In this document: piece after piece, positions 1 through 5,014 of the stretch | Position numbering within the stretch: position 1 is the stretch's first letter | Layout: each line of letters starts with the position of its first letter | Source of the DNA: Bacteroidales bacterium | GTDB lineage: Bacteria > Bacteroidota > Bacteroidia > Bacteroidales > UBA932 | NCBI GenBank assembly: GCA_024401915.1 | Contig: JAKSKA010000088.1 | Location: 1 to 6,139, forward strand | Length of the DNA: 6,139 bases | Direction of reading: 5' to 3' | Position numbers and translations under genes: made by a program | The notes under the pieces: model-generated | Seen by the model: only the letters and a program-made list of their open reading frames with translations | What the model was told of the DNA's origin: nothing | The model's database searches: none

Positions 1-941
1 CCGTCCTTGGTGACCAGTTCCGGCCGCGACTCGATGGTGCCTATCCTCCAGGGCTTGACGAGGCATTCGCCCGTTGCCGAATATTTGCCCAGATACGTGC
101 CCCTCCTGTTCTTGTTCTCCACGCGTGCGCTGCGGCAGTGGACGTAGAACTCGTCATCCAGGATGGCCAGGGTGGCCTCGGTGCTGCCGTAGATGAACTC
201 GGGGCAGTGGAATACGTAGTCGTAGTTTATGCAGTCCCTGGTGCGTACGATGACCGGTCTGGACTCGGGGCAGCACCAGCTGAAGATGACGGTGTAGAGC
301 CATCCGTCGTGCTCGATGAACTTCTTGTCGATGTCCACCTGGCTCATCTGCGTGGGCGCATCGGTGATGCCCATCGCGGCATAGCAGCGGGTGACGCCTG
401 AATTGCTGAACGGCACCGTGACCTTCTTCCCGTCGGAGCCGGGGAAACTCAGCGTGCAGTGCTCCACCTTGTTCTCAAGCTTCCCGTTGCGGAGGTTCAA
501 TGCGCGCGCCACCACTTCCGGCTCGCCGCCTTCGCAGCCTATGAAGATGCACTGCATCCTGCCTCCCACTTTCCAGAGCACGGGATCATAGGGGGCGCGT
601 CCGGACTGGGTGAATCTGCCGACGGTCTGACCGCAGCTCATAAAGTCCTGGCGGACGATTTCGGGATTCTTCCAGGAATCGATGGGGAAGTGGATGATCT
701 TCATCTCGATGCTCTGTATGTTGGAATCCTCCTTCTGCTGCTTGTTGTCGCGGTAATACGCGACATAGGCCTCGCCGTCCTCGGTGATATGGATGGAGGG
801 ACAGTGTGTCATAAGGTTCCCTTTCTCGGAGATCATCGTCGCCCCGGCGGGGTCGAAGGGCAGGGGGCATTGCGCGTGTGCCGTGCTGCAGATCATCATT
901 GCGGCCGCACAGAGTGCGAATGCGGAAAGTCTCATCGTCAT
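1..941 (-). CDS. Secreted sialidase-like (BNR-type) beta-propeller protein, 3' end outside window
   Basis: This is an open frame of 313 codons that continues past the left edge, so the C-terminus is missing. It opens with a signal peptide: MTMR, a hydrophobic stretch at about residues 5-20, then AHA followed by Gln24 as a probable signal peptidase I site. No convincing lipobox is seen, so a periplasmic or secreted location is inferred. Propeller-like blades recur: residues 48-64 (PSIHITEDGEAYVAYYR), 118-135 (YDPVLWKVGGRM...), 213-235 and 254-271 (TEATLAILDDEFYVHCRS), with SRPVIV at 227 and SRPELV at 305. This resembles exo-alpha-sialidases and other BNR-like glycosidases, but no canonical Asp-box (SxDxGxTW) is visible, so activity and substrate are unproven. 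It carries 13 cysteines after the signal peptide. The start at 941 is chosen because the signal peptide follows at once; Met3 (935) is an alternative. It is divergent from the cysteine synthase gene. Confidence 0.6.
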   Translation of the reverse strand, partial: MTMRLSAFALCAAAMMICSTAHAQCPLPFDPAGATMISEKGNLMTHCPSIHITEDGEAYVAYYRDNKQQKEDSNIQSIEMKIIHFPIDSWKNPEIVRQDFMSCGQTVGRFTQSGRAPYDPVLWKVGGRMQCIFIGCEGGEPEVVARALNLRNGKLENKVEHCTLSFPGSDGKKVTVPFSNSGVTRCYAAMGITDAPTQMSQVDIDKKFIEHDGWLYTVIFSWCCPESRPVIVRTRDCINYDYVFHCPEFIYGSTEATLAILDDEFYVHCRSARVENKNRRGTYLGKYSATGECLVKPWRIGTIESRPELVTKD

Positions 942-958
942 AATGCAGTTATTTTTTG

Positions 959-966
959 TAAAGTTA
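959..966 (-). promoter_or_regulatory. Weak -7-like element for the sialidase-like gene
   Basis: Reading leftward, TAACTTTA differs from the Bacteroidetes -7 consensus TAnnTTTG only at the last base and lies 17 bases before the start codon at 941. A T-rich stretch (986-990 region) sits where a -33 element would be expected, but no clear TTTG is present. It is a tentative promoter only. Confidence 0.35.
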
Positions 967-978
967 ATCAATATTGAT
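967..978. promoter_or_regulatory. 12 bp perfect palindrome, candidate operator
   Basis: ATCAATATTGAT is a perfect palindrome. One mismatched pair outside it (A966/G979) is followed by two more matching pairs. It sits between the -7 elements of the divergent sialidase-like and cysteine synthase promoters, where a dimeric regulator could contact both. It is AT-rich and in an AT-rich spacer, so chance occurrence is possible. No regulator gene is in the window. Confidence 0.35.
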
Positions 979-992
979 GAAAGAAAAAATCG

Positions 993-1000
993 TACTTTTG
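993..1000 (+). promoter_or_regulatory. Bacteroidetes -7 promoter element for the cysteine synthase gene
   Basis: TACTTTTG matches TAnnTTTG exactly. Only 8 bases (1001-1008) separate it from the ATG at 1009, so the transcript should begin within a few bases of the start codon. No good TTTG -33 element is seen at the usual 19-21 base spacing; TTGA at 974-977 is the nearest candidate and is too close. The 12 bases TACTTTTGTACC recur with one change at 3229-3240. Confidence 0.7.
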
Positions 1001-1008
1001 TACCTTGT

Positions 1009-1914
1009 ATGATATACGACAATATACTTGGAACGATAGGTGGTACGCCTCTGGTTAGAATCAACAGGCTCTGCCCGAACCCGAACGTGAGGATATTCGC
1101 GAAGCTCGAGGGCTTCAATCCCACCGGCAGCATCAAGGACCGTATCGCCGTTGCGATGGTCGAGCAGGCCGAGAGGGAGGGGAAGCTCTATCCCGGCAAG
1201 ACCATCATCGAGCCGACCTCCGGCAACACCGGGATCGGGCTTGCGATAGCCGGAATCGTCAAGGGCTATCCTGTAGAGATAGTGATGAGCTCGGCGGTCT
1301 CCGTCGAGAGGCGCAAGATCATCCGCTCCTACGGCGGCAAGGTGATACTAACCCCAGCCGACGAGGGTACCGACGGGGCGATACGTCTCGCTCACAAGAT
1401 GGTGGACGAGAACCCTGAGAAGTATTTTATGCCGGACCAGTTCTCCAATGCCGGCAACTATATGGCCCACTACAAGGGTACGGCCATCGAGATCTGGCAG
1501 CAGTGCGGCGGCGAGATCGATTATCTGGTCGGGGCCATAGGGACCTCCGGCACCCTGATGGGGCTCACGAAGTTCCTGAAGATAATGAACCCCGACATCA
1601 GGATAGTCTGTGCCCAGCCCATACGCGGCCATTACATCCAGGGCCTTAAGAATATGGAAGAGGCCATCGTGCCGCAGATCTACAATCCGGCGCTGCTCGA
1701 TTCCCAGGAGATGATAGAGAGTGAGGAGGCGATCGAGATGGCGCGCAGGATCATCCGGGAAGAAGGCATCTTCGCCGGGATGAGCAGCGGCGCGGCAATG
1801 CTCGCGGCCATCCGCACCGCCGAAAAGATCGACAAGGGGAACATCGTCGTCGTCTTCCCCGACCGCGCTGAGAAATACCTCAGCACCACGATGTTCGCCC
1901 CGTTCGACGATTAG
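1009..1914 (+). CDS. cysM: PLP-dependent cysteine synthase (CysK/CysM family)
   Basis: The family makes L-cysteine from O-acetylserine (in some members O-phosphoserine) and sulfide in the cytoplasm. At 301 residues this is a full-length fold-type II PLP enzyme. The PLP lysine is Lys43 in NPTGSIKDR (37-45). The substrate loop TSGNTG is at 70-75, the phosphate-binding loop GTSGT at 178-182, and the serine facing the pyridine nitrogen at about Ser260 in MSSGAA. PDRAEKYLST (284-293) matches the C-terminal end of the family. The length fits CysM (about 303) better than CysK (about 323), and GTSGT is nearer CysM's GTTGT, but K versus M is not settled. The frame is open upstream to 784. I chose 1009 because MIYDNILGTIGGTPLV is the typical family N-terminus and the promoter lies just before it. 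The gene appears monocistronic, with a terminator right after the stop. Confidence 0.93.
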   Translation: MIYDNILGTIGGTPLVRINRLCPNPNVRIFAKLEGFNPTGSIKDRIAVAMVEQAEREGKLYPGKTIIEPTSGNTGIGLAIAGIVKGYPVEIVMSSAVSVERRKIIRSYGGKVILTPADEGTDGAIRLAHKMVDENPEKYFMPDQFSNAGNYMAHYKGTAIEIWQQCGGEIDYLVGAIGTSGTLMGLTKFLKIMNPDIRIVCAQPIRGHYIQGLKNMEEAIVPQIYNPALLDSQEMIESEEAIEMARRIIREEGIFAGMSSGAAMLAAIRTAEKIDKGNIVVVFPDRAEKYLSTTMFAPFDD

Positions 1915-1919
1915 TACAG

Positions 1920-1944
1920 ACGCGAGTCGCTCGCGTTTTGTTTT
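1920..1944 (+). terminator. Intrinsic terminator of the cysteine synthase gene
   Basis: The perfect 6 bp stem CGCGAG (1921-1926) / CTCGCG (1930-1935) has a TCG loop and an extra A-T pair at 1920/1936. A T-rich tail, TTTTGTTTT (1936-1944), follows directly. It starts 5 bases after the stop codon at 1914. The last bases of the tail are also the first bases of the long inverted repeat. Confidence 0.85.
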
Positions 1945-2080
1945 GCCTCCGAGCGTCGGCTGCTCTCCTCCGGAACCTTCCGCTTCGCTCCATCCAGTCA
2001 CTCCCTTCGGTCGTGACAGCCGCTCACGAGGCCGCGGCCGGCCACGGGTTCCGGAGGAGACAGCCGACGCTCGGAGGCAA
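1943..2080. repeat. 138 bp palindromic element with 34 bp inverted arms
   Basis: The left arm 1943-1962 is the exact reverse complement of 2061-2080 (20 bp), and 1964-1977 is the exact reverse complement of 2047-2060 (14 bp). The single unpaired base is C1963. Weaker pairing continues outward: TTTTG at 1936-1940 with CAAAA at 2086-2090. The interior, 1978-2046, is GC-rich and itself full of small inverted repeats. The element fills the space between the cysteine synthase terminator and the aldolase terminator and encodes no plausible protein. Candidate identities are a REP/MITE-like dispersed repeat or a structured RNA. No target-site duplication or transposase is visible. Confidence 0.7.
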
Positions 2081-2086
2081 TGGGAC

Positions 2087-2125
2087 AAAAGAAAGAGGAT
2101 GACCTCAAAAAAGTCATCCTCTTTT
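2087..2125 (-). terminator. Intrinsic terminator of the aldolase gene, probably bidirectional
   Basis: A perfect 12 bp stem pairs AAAGAGGATGAC (2092-2103) with GTCATCCTCTTT (2113-2124) around a 9-base loop, CTCAAAAAA. Read leftward from the aldolase, the stem starts about 20 bases after the stop codon and is followed by TTTCTTTTG, a U-rich tail. Read rightward it ends in TTTT, so it may also stop any readthrough coming from the left. Confidence 0.85.
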
Positions 2126-2143
2126 CAGCTATGTTGCCATCGA

Positions 2144-3148
2144 CTAGCGGGCTTTGCCGTTGGAGCCGAGGACGTTCATAATCTTGTGGGTGTACATCTT
2201 CTTCATCTCCTCGCGTGCGGGCTTGAGGTACTGACGGGGATCGAAGTGGCTGGGGTTCTCGGCGAAGTGCTTGCGGATTGCTCCGGTCATCGCGAGACGG
2301 CTGTCGGAGTCGATGTTGATCTTGCAGACTGCGCTCTTCGCTGCCTTGCGGAGCTGCTCCTCGGGAATGCCGACTGCATTGGGGAGGTTTCCGCCGAACT
2401 GGTTGCACATATCAACATACTCCTGGGGAACGGAAGATGATCCGTGGAGGACGATGGGGAAGCCGGGGAGCTTCTTCTCGATGGCCTTCAGCACGTCGAA
2501 TGCGAGGGGGGGAGGTACGAGGCGGCCGGTCTTGGGGTCGCGGGTGCACTGCTCGGGCTTGAACTTGTAAGCGCCGTGGCTGGTTCCGATGGAGATTGCG
2601 AGAGAGTCGCACTTGGTCTTCTTCACGAAGTCGATGACCTCCTCGGGACGTGTGTAGTGGGACTCCTCTGCGGAGACCTCATCCTCTACTCCTGCGAGCA
2701 CGCCGAGTTCGGCCTCGACGGTGACGTCATATTTGTGAGCATAGTTGACGACCTTGCGGGTGAGCTTCACGTTCTCCTCGTAGGGGAGGGCGGAGCCGTC
2801 GATCATCACGCTGGAGAAACCGAAATCCACGCAGCTCTTGCAGAGCTCGTAGCTGTCGCCGTGGTCGAGGTGGAGCACAATCTGGGGCTTCTTCCAACCG
2901 AGTTCCTTCGCATACTCGACAGCACCCTGGGCCATATAGCGGAGAAGGGTCTGGTTCGCATAGTTGCGCGCACCCTTGCTGACCTGGAGGATGACAGGGG
3001 ACTTGGTCTCGGAGCTGGCCTGGATGATAGCCTGGAGCTGCTCCATATTGTTGAAGTTGAATGCGGGGATGGCATAGCCACCCTTGACTGCCTTTGCGAA
3101 CATCTCGCGGGTGTTCACAAGGCCAAGATCTTTGAATGAGACTTTCAT
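2144..3148 (-). CDS. fba: Class II fructose-1,6-bisphosphate aldolase
   Basis: This cytoplasmic zinc enzyme of glycolysis and gluconeogenesis cleaves fructose-1,6-bisphosphate reversibly to dihydroxyacetone phosphate and glyceraldehyde-3-phosphate. It is full length at 334 residues. LHLDHGDS (92-99) carries Asp95 and the zinc ligand His96. VEAELG (144-149) holds the conserved glutamates. SIGTSHG (186-192) carries His191 and VLHGSS (233-238) carries His235, both expected zinc ligands. KINIDSDSRLA (276-286) is the phosphate and substrate-binding segment. The N-terminus, with AFNFNNMEQL (29-38), matches the family. The start at 3148 is the only reasonable one. It has a conventional AT-rich leader of about 36 bases after its -7 box, without a Shine-Dalgarno site, unlike the nearly leaderless genes around it. 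It appears monocistronic, with a strong terminator. Confidence 0.97.
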   Translation of the reverse strand: MKVSFKDLGLVNTREMFAKAVKGGYAIPAFNFNNMEQLQAIIQASSETKSPVILQVSKGARNYANQTLLRYMAQGAVEYAKELGWKKPQIVLHLDHGDSYELCKSCVDFGFSSVMIDGSALPYEENVKLTRKVVNYAHKYDVTVEAELGVLAGVEDEVSAEESHYTRPEEVIDFVKKTKCDSLAISIGTSHGAYKFKPEQCTRDPKTGRLVPPPLAFDVLKAIEKKLPGFPIVLHGSSSVPQEYVDMCNQFGGNLPNAVGIPEEQLRKAAKSAVCKINIDSDSRLAMTGAIRKHFAENPSHFDPRQYLKPAREEMKKMYTHKIMNVLGSNGKAR

Positions 3149-3184
3149 ATTTTATTAATTGAAGTATTTTTCAAAAAAGCAACG

Positions 3185-3215
3185 CAAAGTTAGCAAATCT
3201 TTTGGTATAAAGAAA
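3185..3215 (-). promoter_or_regulatory. Promoter of the aldolase gene
   Basis: Reading leftward, TAACTTTG (3192 to 3185) fits TAnnTTTG exactly. TTTC (3215 to 3212) lies 19 bases upstream and is one base away from the -33 consensus TTTG. The resulting leader of about 30-36 bases is A/T-rich, as expected for Bacteroidetes genes that lack Shine-Dalgarno sites. Confidence 0.7.
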
Positions 3216-3228
3216 CACGGAAAATGAT

Positions 3229-3236
3229 TACTTTTG
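3229..3236 (+). promoter_or_regulatory. -7 promoter element of the unknown-mntP operon
   Basis: TACTTTTG is an exact TAnnTTTG match, 8 bases before the ATG at 3245, the same spacing as at the cysteine synthase gene. TTTG at 3201-3204 is the best -33 candidate, but its 24-base spacing is longer than usual. The region between this box and the divergent aldolase -7 box is only 36 bp, so the two promoters overlap. Confidence 0.65.
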
Positions 3237-3244
3237 CACCCGCT

Positions 3245-3796
3245 ATGGATTTGGACAGATTTGAAACCATACTCTCCGACGGACTGGTGAAACTCTGCAA
3301 CGGAGCAGGGGTCTTCCAGGGCGGGATAATGAGTTCTCCGGACTTCGATACCCTGTGGAACGAGTCATATCTGAAGGACTACACCGCCGACGCCGTGGAG
3401 AATTTCAACGCATTCCCGGAAGCCGCCATCGCCTGGGCGGCATATCTCGGAATGGCCGTCGCCCACAACTGGGACGCGGACTGGAACGCCCACCGCAATG
3501 ACGCCTACAGCTCCTATTACGGCAGCCGCGGCTGGGACGATATGGACGAGCGCACCGTCCACGAGCTGCTCCACCTCAAGGCGGACTGGGCGGCGAAAAT
3601 AGCCGACACGCTTGACAGTTGCGCCCTCGCCACCCTGGGCCTGATACGCCACGAAGGCATCGAGGCACAGACCGCCGACGGCTTCTACGTCCTCGTGAGG
3701 GCCTATACGGTAATGTTCCGAATCGGCGTGACGATCGAACTCCAGCGCCTCGGTTACACCAAGGTGGGCCTGAAACCGGGAGAAATACCGAGTTAG
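3245..3796 (+). CDS. Uncharacterised 183-residue protein upstream of mntP
   Basis: I do not recognise the family. The protein has no signal peptide and no clear membrane segment, so it is probably cytoplasmic. It looks largely helical and is rich in Trp, Tyr, Asp and His in the middle (about 62-115). It contains HELLH at 106-110, which fits the HExxH zinc-binding pattern, and a second HE pair at 136-137; one short motif is not enough to call it a metalloprotease. The frame is open back to an ATG at 3224. I prefer 3245 because 3224 lies upstream of the -7 box, so a transcript starting from that promoter could not include it. The stop is 2 bases before the mntP start, so the genes are almost certainly cotranscribed and probably translationally coupled. 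The codon pattern and frame integrity indicate a real gene. Confidence 0.85.
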   Translation: MDLDRFETILSDGLVKLCNGAGVFQGGIMSSPDFDTLWNESYLKDYTADAVENFNAFPEAAIAWAAYLGMAVAHNWDADWNAHRNDAYSSYYGSRGWDDMDERTVHELLHLKADWAAKIADTLDSCALATLGLIRHEGIEAQTADGFYVLVRAYTVMFRIGVTIELQRLGYTKVGLKPGEIPS

Positions 3797-3798
3797 AT

Positions 3799-4347
3799 AT
3801 GGGAATCACCGAAGCCATACTCACCGCCGTCAGCCTCTGCGCCGACTGCTTCGCCGTCAGCCTCTGCTCTTCCGTGACACTGAAAAGCGGGAAGCGCCGC
3901 GAAATCCTCGGCGTCGCCCTTGCGTTCGCCGTCATCCAGACCGGCCTCCTCGTCGCCGGATGGGCCCTGGGCAGCGTCTGCGCCGGATTCGTGGAGGGTA
4001 TCTCCCACATCATAGGGTTCGTTCTGCTGCTCTACGTCGGCGGTTCGATGCTGATAGAGGGCGTCAGGGGGGTGGAGGAGCCGCGCAACCTCTGCGGCCT
4101 GCGAAATGTCATAATCGGCGGGGTGGCCACGAGCATCGACGCACTTGCAGTCGGGGTGGCGCAGTCGATGGCGGGACGCTCCTGGCACGACATCAGCCCT
4201 CTTGCCGTCTCCGTCTTCGTGGTCACGGCACTGTCCGTCATCGCCGGAATGGAGGGCGGCAGCAGGCTGGGCAGGCACTTCGGACGCGGCGCCGAAATTG
4301 CCGGCGGAGTCGTCCTCGTCGCGATAGGTATATCCCTGGTGTTCTGA
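3799..4347 (+). CDS. mntP: Putative manganese efflux pump MntP
   Basis: MntP (formerly DUF204) is an inner-membrane protein that exports Mn(II). The 182 residues are close to the 188 of E. coli MntP and form about six hydrophobic segments: roughly 2-24, 36-60, 66-87, 103-122, 132-150 and 164-182. The two-fold repeat signature is visible as CADCFAVSL (14-22) and TSIDALAVG (111-119). They place Asp16 and Asp114 at the paired acidic positions expected to matter for transport. The first repeat reads ADCFAVS where the family usually has MDAFAVS, and the protein has more cysteines than expected (14, 17, 23, 61, 99). No yybP-ykoY manganese riboswitch is recognisable upstream. The gene depends on the promoter before the unknown gene, which ends 2 bases upstream. 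Downstream it meets recR tail to tail. Confidence 0.92.
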   Translation: MGITEAILTAVSLCADCFAVSLCSSVTLKSGKRREILGVALAFAVIQTGLLVAGWALGSVCAGFVEGISHIIGFVLLLYVGGSMLIEGVRGVEEPRNLCGLRNVIIGGVATSIDALAVGVAQSMAGRSWHDISPLAVSVFVVTALSVIAGMEGGSRLGRHFGRGAEIAGGVVLVAIGISLVF

Positions 4348-4350
4348 GAT

Positions 4351-4974
4351 TTACGGCGTGAAGGGAACGCGTCCGGCAATGGAGCGTCCGAGAGTCAGCG
4401 AGTCGGCATACTCGAGTCCGTCCCCGAATCCGAGTCCGCGCGCCAGCGTGGTCACTTTCACACCCAGCGCTTCGATACGGCGGTAGATGTAGAACGCGGT
4501 CGTCTCACCCTCAACATCCCCGCTCAGGGCCAGTATCACCTCCACGGCTCCGCTCTCTCCTCCGCGCAGCCTCTCCACCAGTTCGTCTATCTTCAGGTCG
4601 CTGGGGCCTATGCCGTTAAGCGGCGAGATGATGCCGCCGAGCACGTGATAAACGCCCCTGTACTGCCCTGTGGCCTCGATGCTCATCACGTCCCTGATGC
4701 TCTCGACAACGCAGATGAGGGAGTGGTCACGGCTGCTGTCCGCGCAGATGGGACACAGGGCCCCGTCGCAGATCATCATACAGTTCCGGCACCAGTGGAC
4801 GTCGTCGGCCAGGCGCCCGATCGCGGCTGAAAAGCTTCGTATGTCCTCGGGGTCACGGCCGAGAAGGTCGAGCGCCAGCCTCAGTGCGCTGCGCGCACCC
4901 ACGCCGGGGAGCGAGCTGATGGCGTCAACCGCCCCCTGAAGGGCCTCTGACGGATATTTGTCAATTTGGAGCAT
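4351..4974 (-). CDS. recR: Recombination mediator protein RecR
   Basis: RecR works with RecO (and RecF) to load RecA onto single-stranded DNA during gap repair. The length of 207 residues is normal. An N-terminal helix-hairpin-helix is at about 10-40, with SLPGVGARSALRLAL. The zinc finger ligands Cys62, Cys65, Cys74 and Cys77 fit CxxC-x8-CxxC. A Toprim domain spans about 85-178, with CVVES (Glu91) and the RecR hallmark LSGDVEGETTAFYIYRRI (150-167). The C-terminal TTLARGLGFGDGLEYADSLTLGRSI matches the conserved tail. The start at 4974 matches the family N-terminus (YPSEALQGAVDAISSLPG). Its -7 box ends 5 bases before the ATG, so the mRNA should be leaderless. It is convergent with mntP, with only 3 bases between the stops, and no terminator is visible. 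Confidence 0.96.
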   Translation of the reverse strand: MLQIDKYPSEALQGAVDAISSLPGVGARSALRLALDLLGRDPEDIRSFSAAIGRLADDVHWCRNCMMICDGALCPICADSSRDHSLICVVESIRDVMSIEATGQYRGVYHVLGGIISPLNGIGPSDLKIDELVERLRGGESGAVEVILALSGDVEGETTAFYIYRRIEALGVKVTTLARGLGFGDGLEYADSLTLGRSIAGRVPFTP

Positions 4975-4979
4975 ATTCG

Positions 4980-4987
4980 CAAATATA
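4980..4987 (-). promoter_or_regulatory. -7 promoter element of recR
   Basis: Reading leftward, TATATTTG matches TAnnTTTG exactly and stops 5 bases before the recR start codon. TCTG (5011 to 5008), one base from TTTG, lies 20 bases upstream as a possible -33 element, inside the start region of the divergent GH97 gene. The box is the mirror image of the GH97 promoter box. Confidence 0.7.
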
Positions 4988-4999
4988 CTCTTTTTTAGT

Positions 5000-5007
5000 T
5001 ATATTTG
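5000..5007 (+). promoter_or_regulatory. -7 promoter element of the GH97 gene
   Basis: TATATTTG matches TAnnTTTG exactly and lies 7 bases before the ATG at 5015. TTCG (4976-4979), one base from TTTG, is 20 bases upstream, beside the recR start codon. With the recR box it forms the inverted repeat GCAAATATA / TATATTTGC (4979-4987, 5000-5008) around a 12-base centre. Confidence 0.7.
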
Positions 5008-5014
5008 CAGAATT

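Noticed and set aside
459..977. Plus-strand open frame of 172 codons
   Set aside because: It is antisense to the sialidase-like gene, which has a signal peptide and repeated blade motifs on the minus strand.
784..1008. In-frame upstream extension of the cysteine synthase gene (75 extra codons)
   Set aside because: It overlaps the divergent sialidase-like gene, lies upstream of the promoter, and has no similarity to the family N-terminus, which begins cleanly at 1009.
1943..2080. Insertion sequence or transposon end
   Set aside because: There is no transposase frame and no flanking direct repeat typical of target-site duplication. I keep it only as a palindromic element.
1348..2088. Minus-strand open frame of 246 codons
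   Set aside because: It is antisense to the cysteine synthase gene and runs through the terminator and palindrome. Its composition (Arg, Gly and Asp rich, low complexity) is typical of a shadow frame in GC-rich DNA.
2444..3139. Plus-strand open frame of 231 codons
   Set aside because: It lies wholly antisense to the aldolase gene, whose catalytic motifs are intact; the translation is Leu/Val/Glu-rich with no recognisable domain.
3224..3244. Earlier in-frame start for the unknown protein
   Set aside because: This ATG precedes the TACTTTTG box at 3229-3236, so it would not be in a transcript starting from that promoter; it would count only if another upstream promoter is used.
3149..3244. A yybP-ykoY manganese riboswitch controlling mntP
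   Set aside because: The spacer is short and AT-rich, mostly taken up by two promoters, and shows none of the expected stem structure. The leader of the mntP operon is too short to hold a riboswitch.
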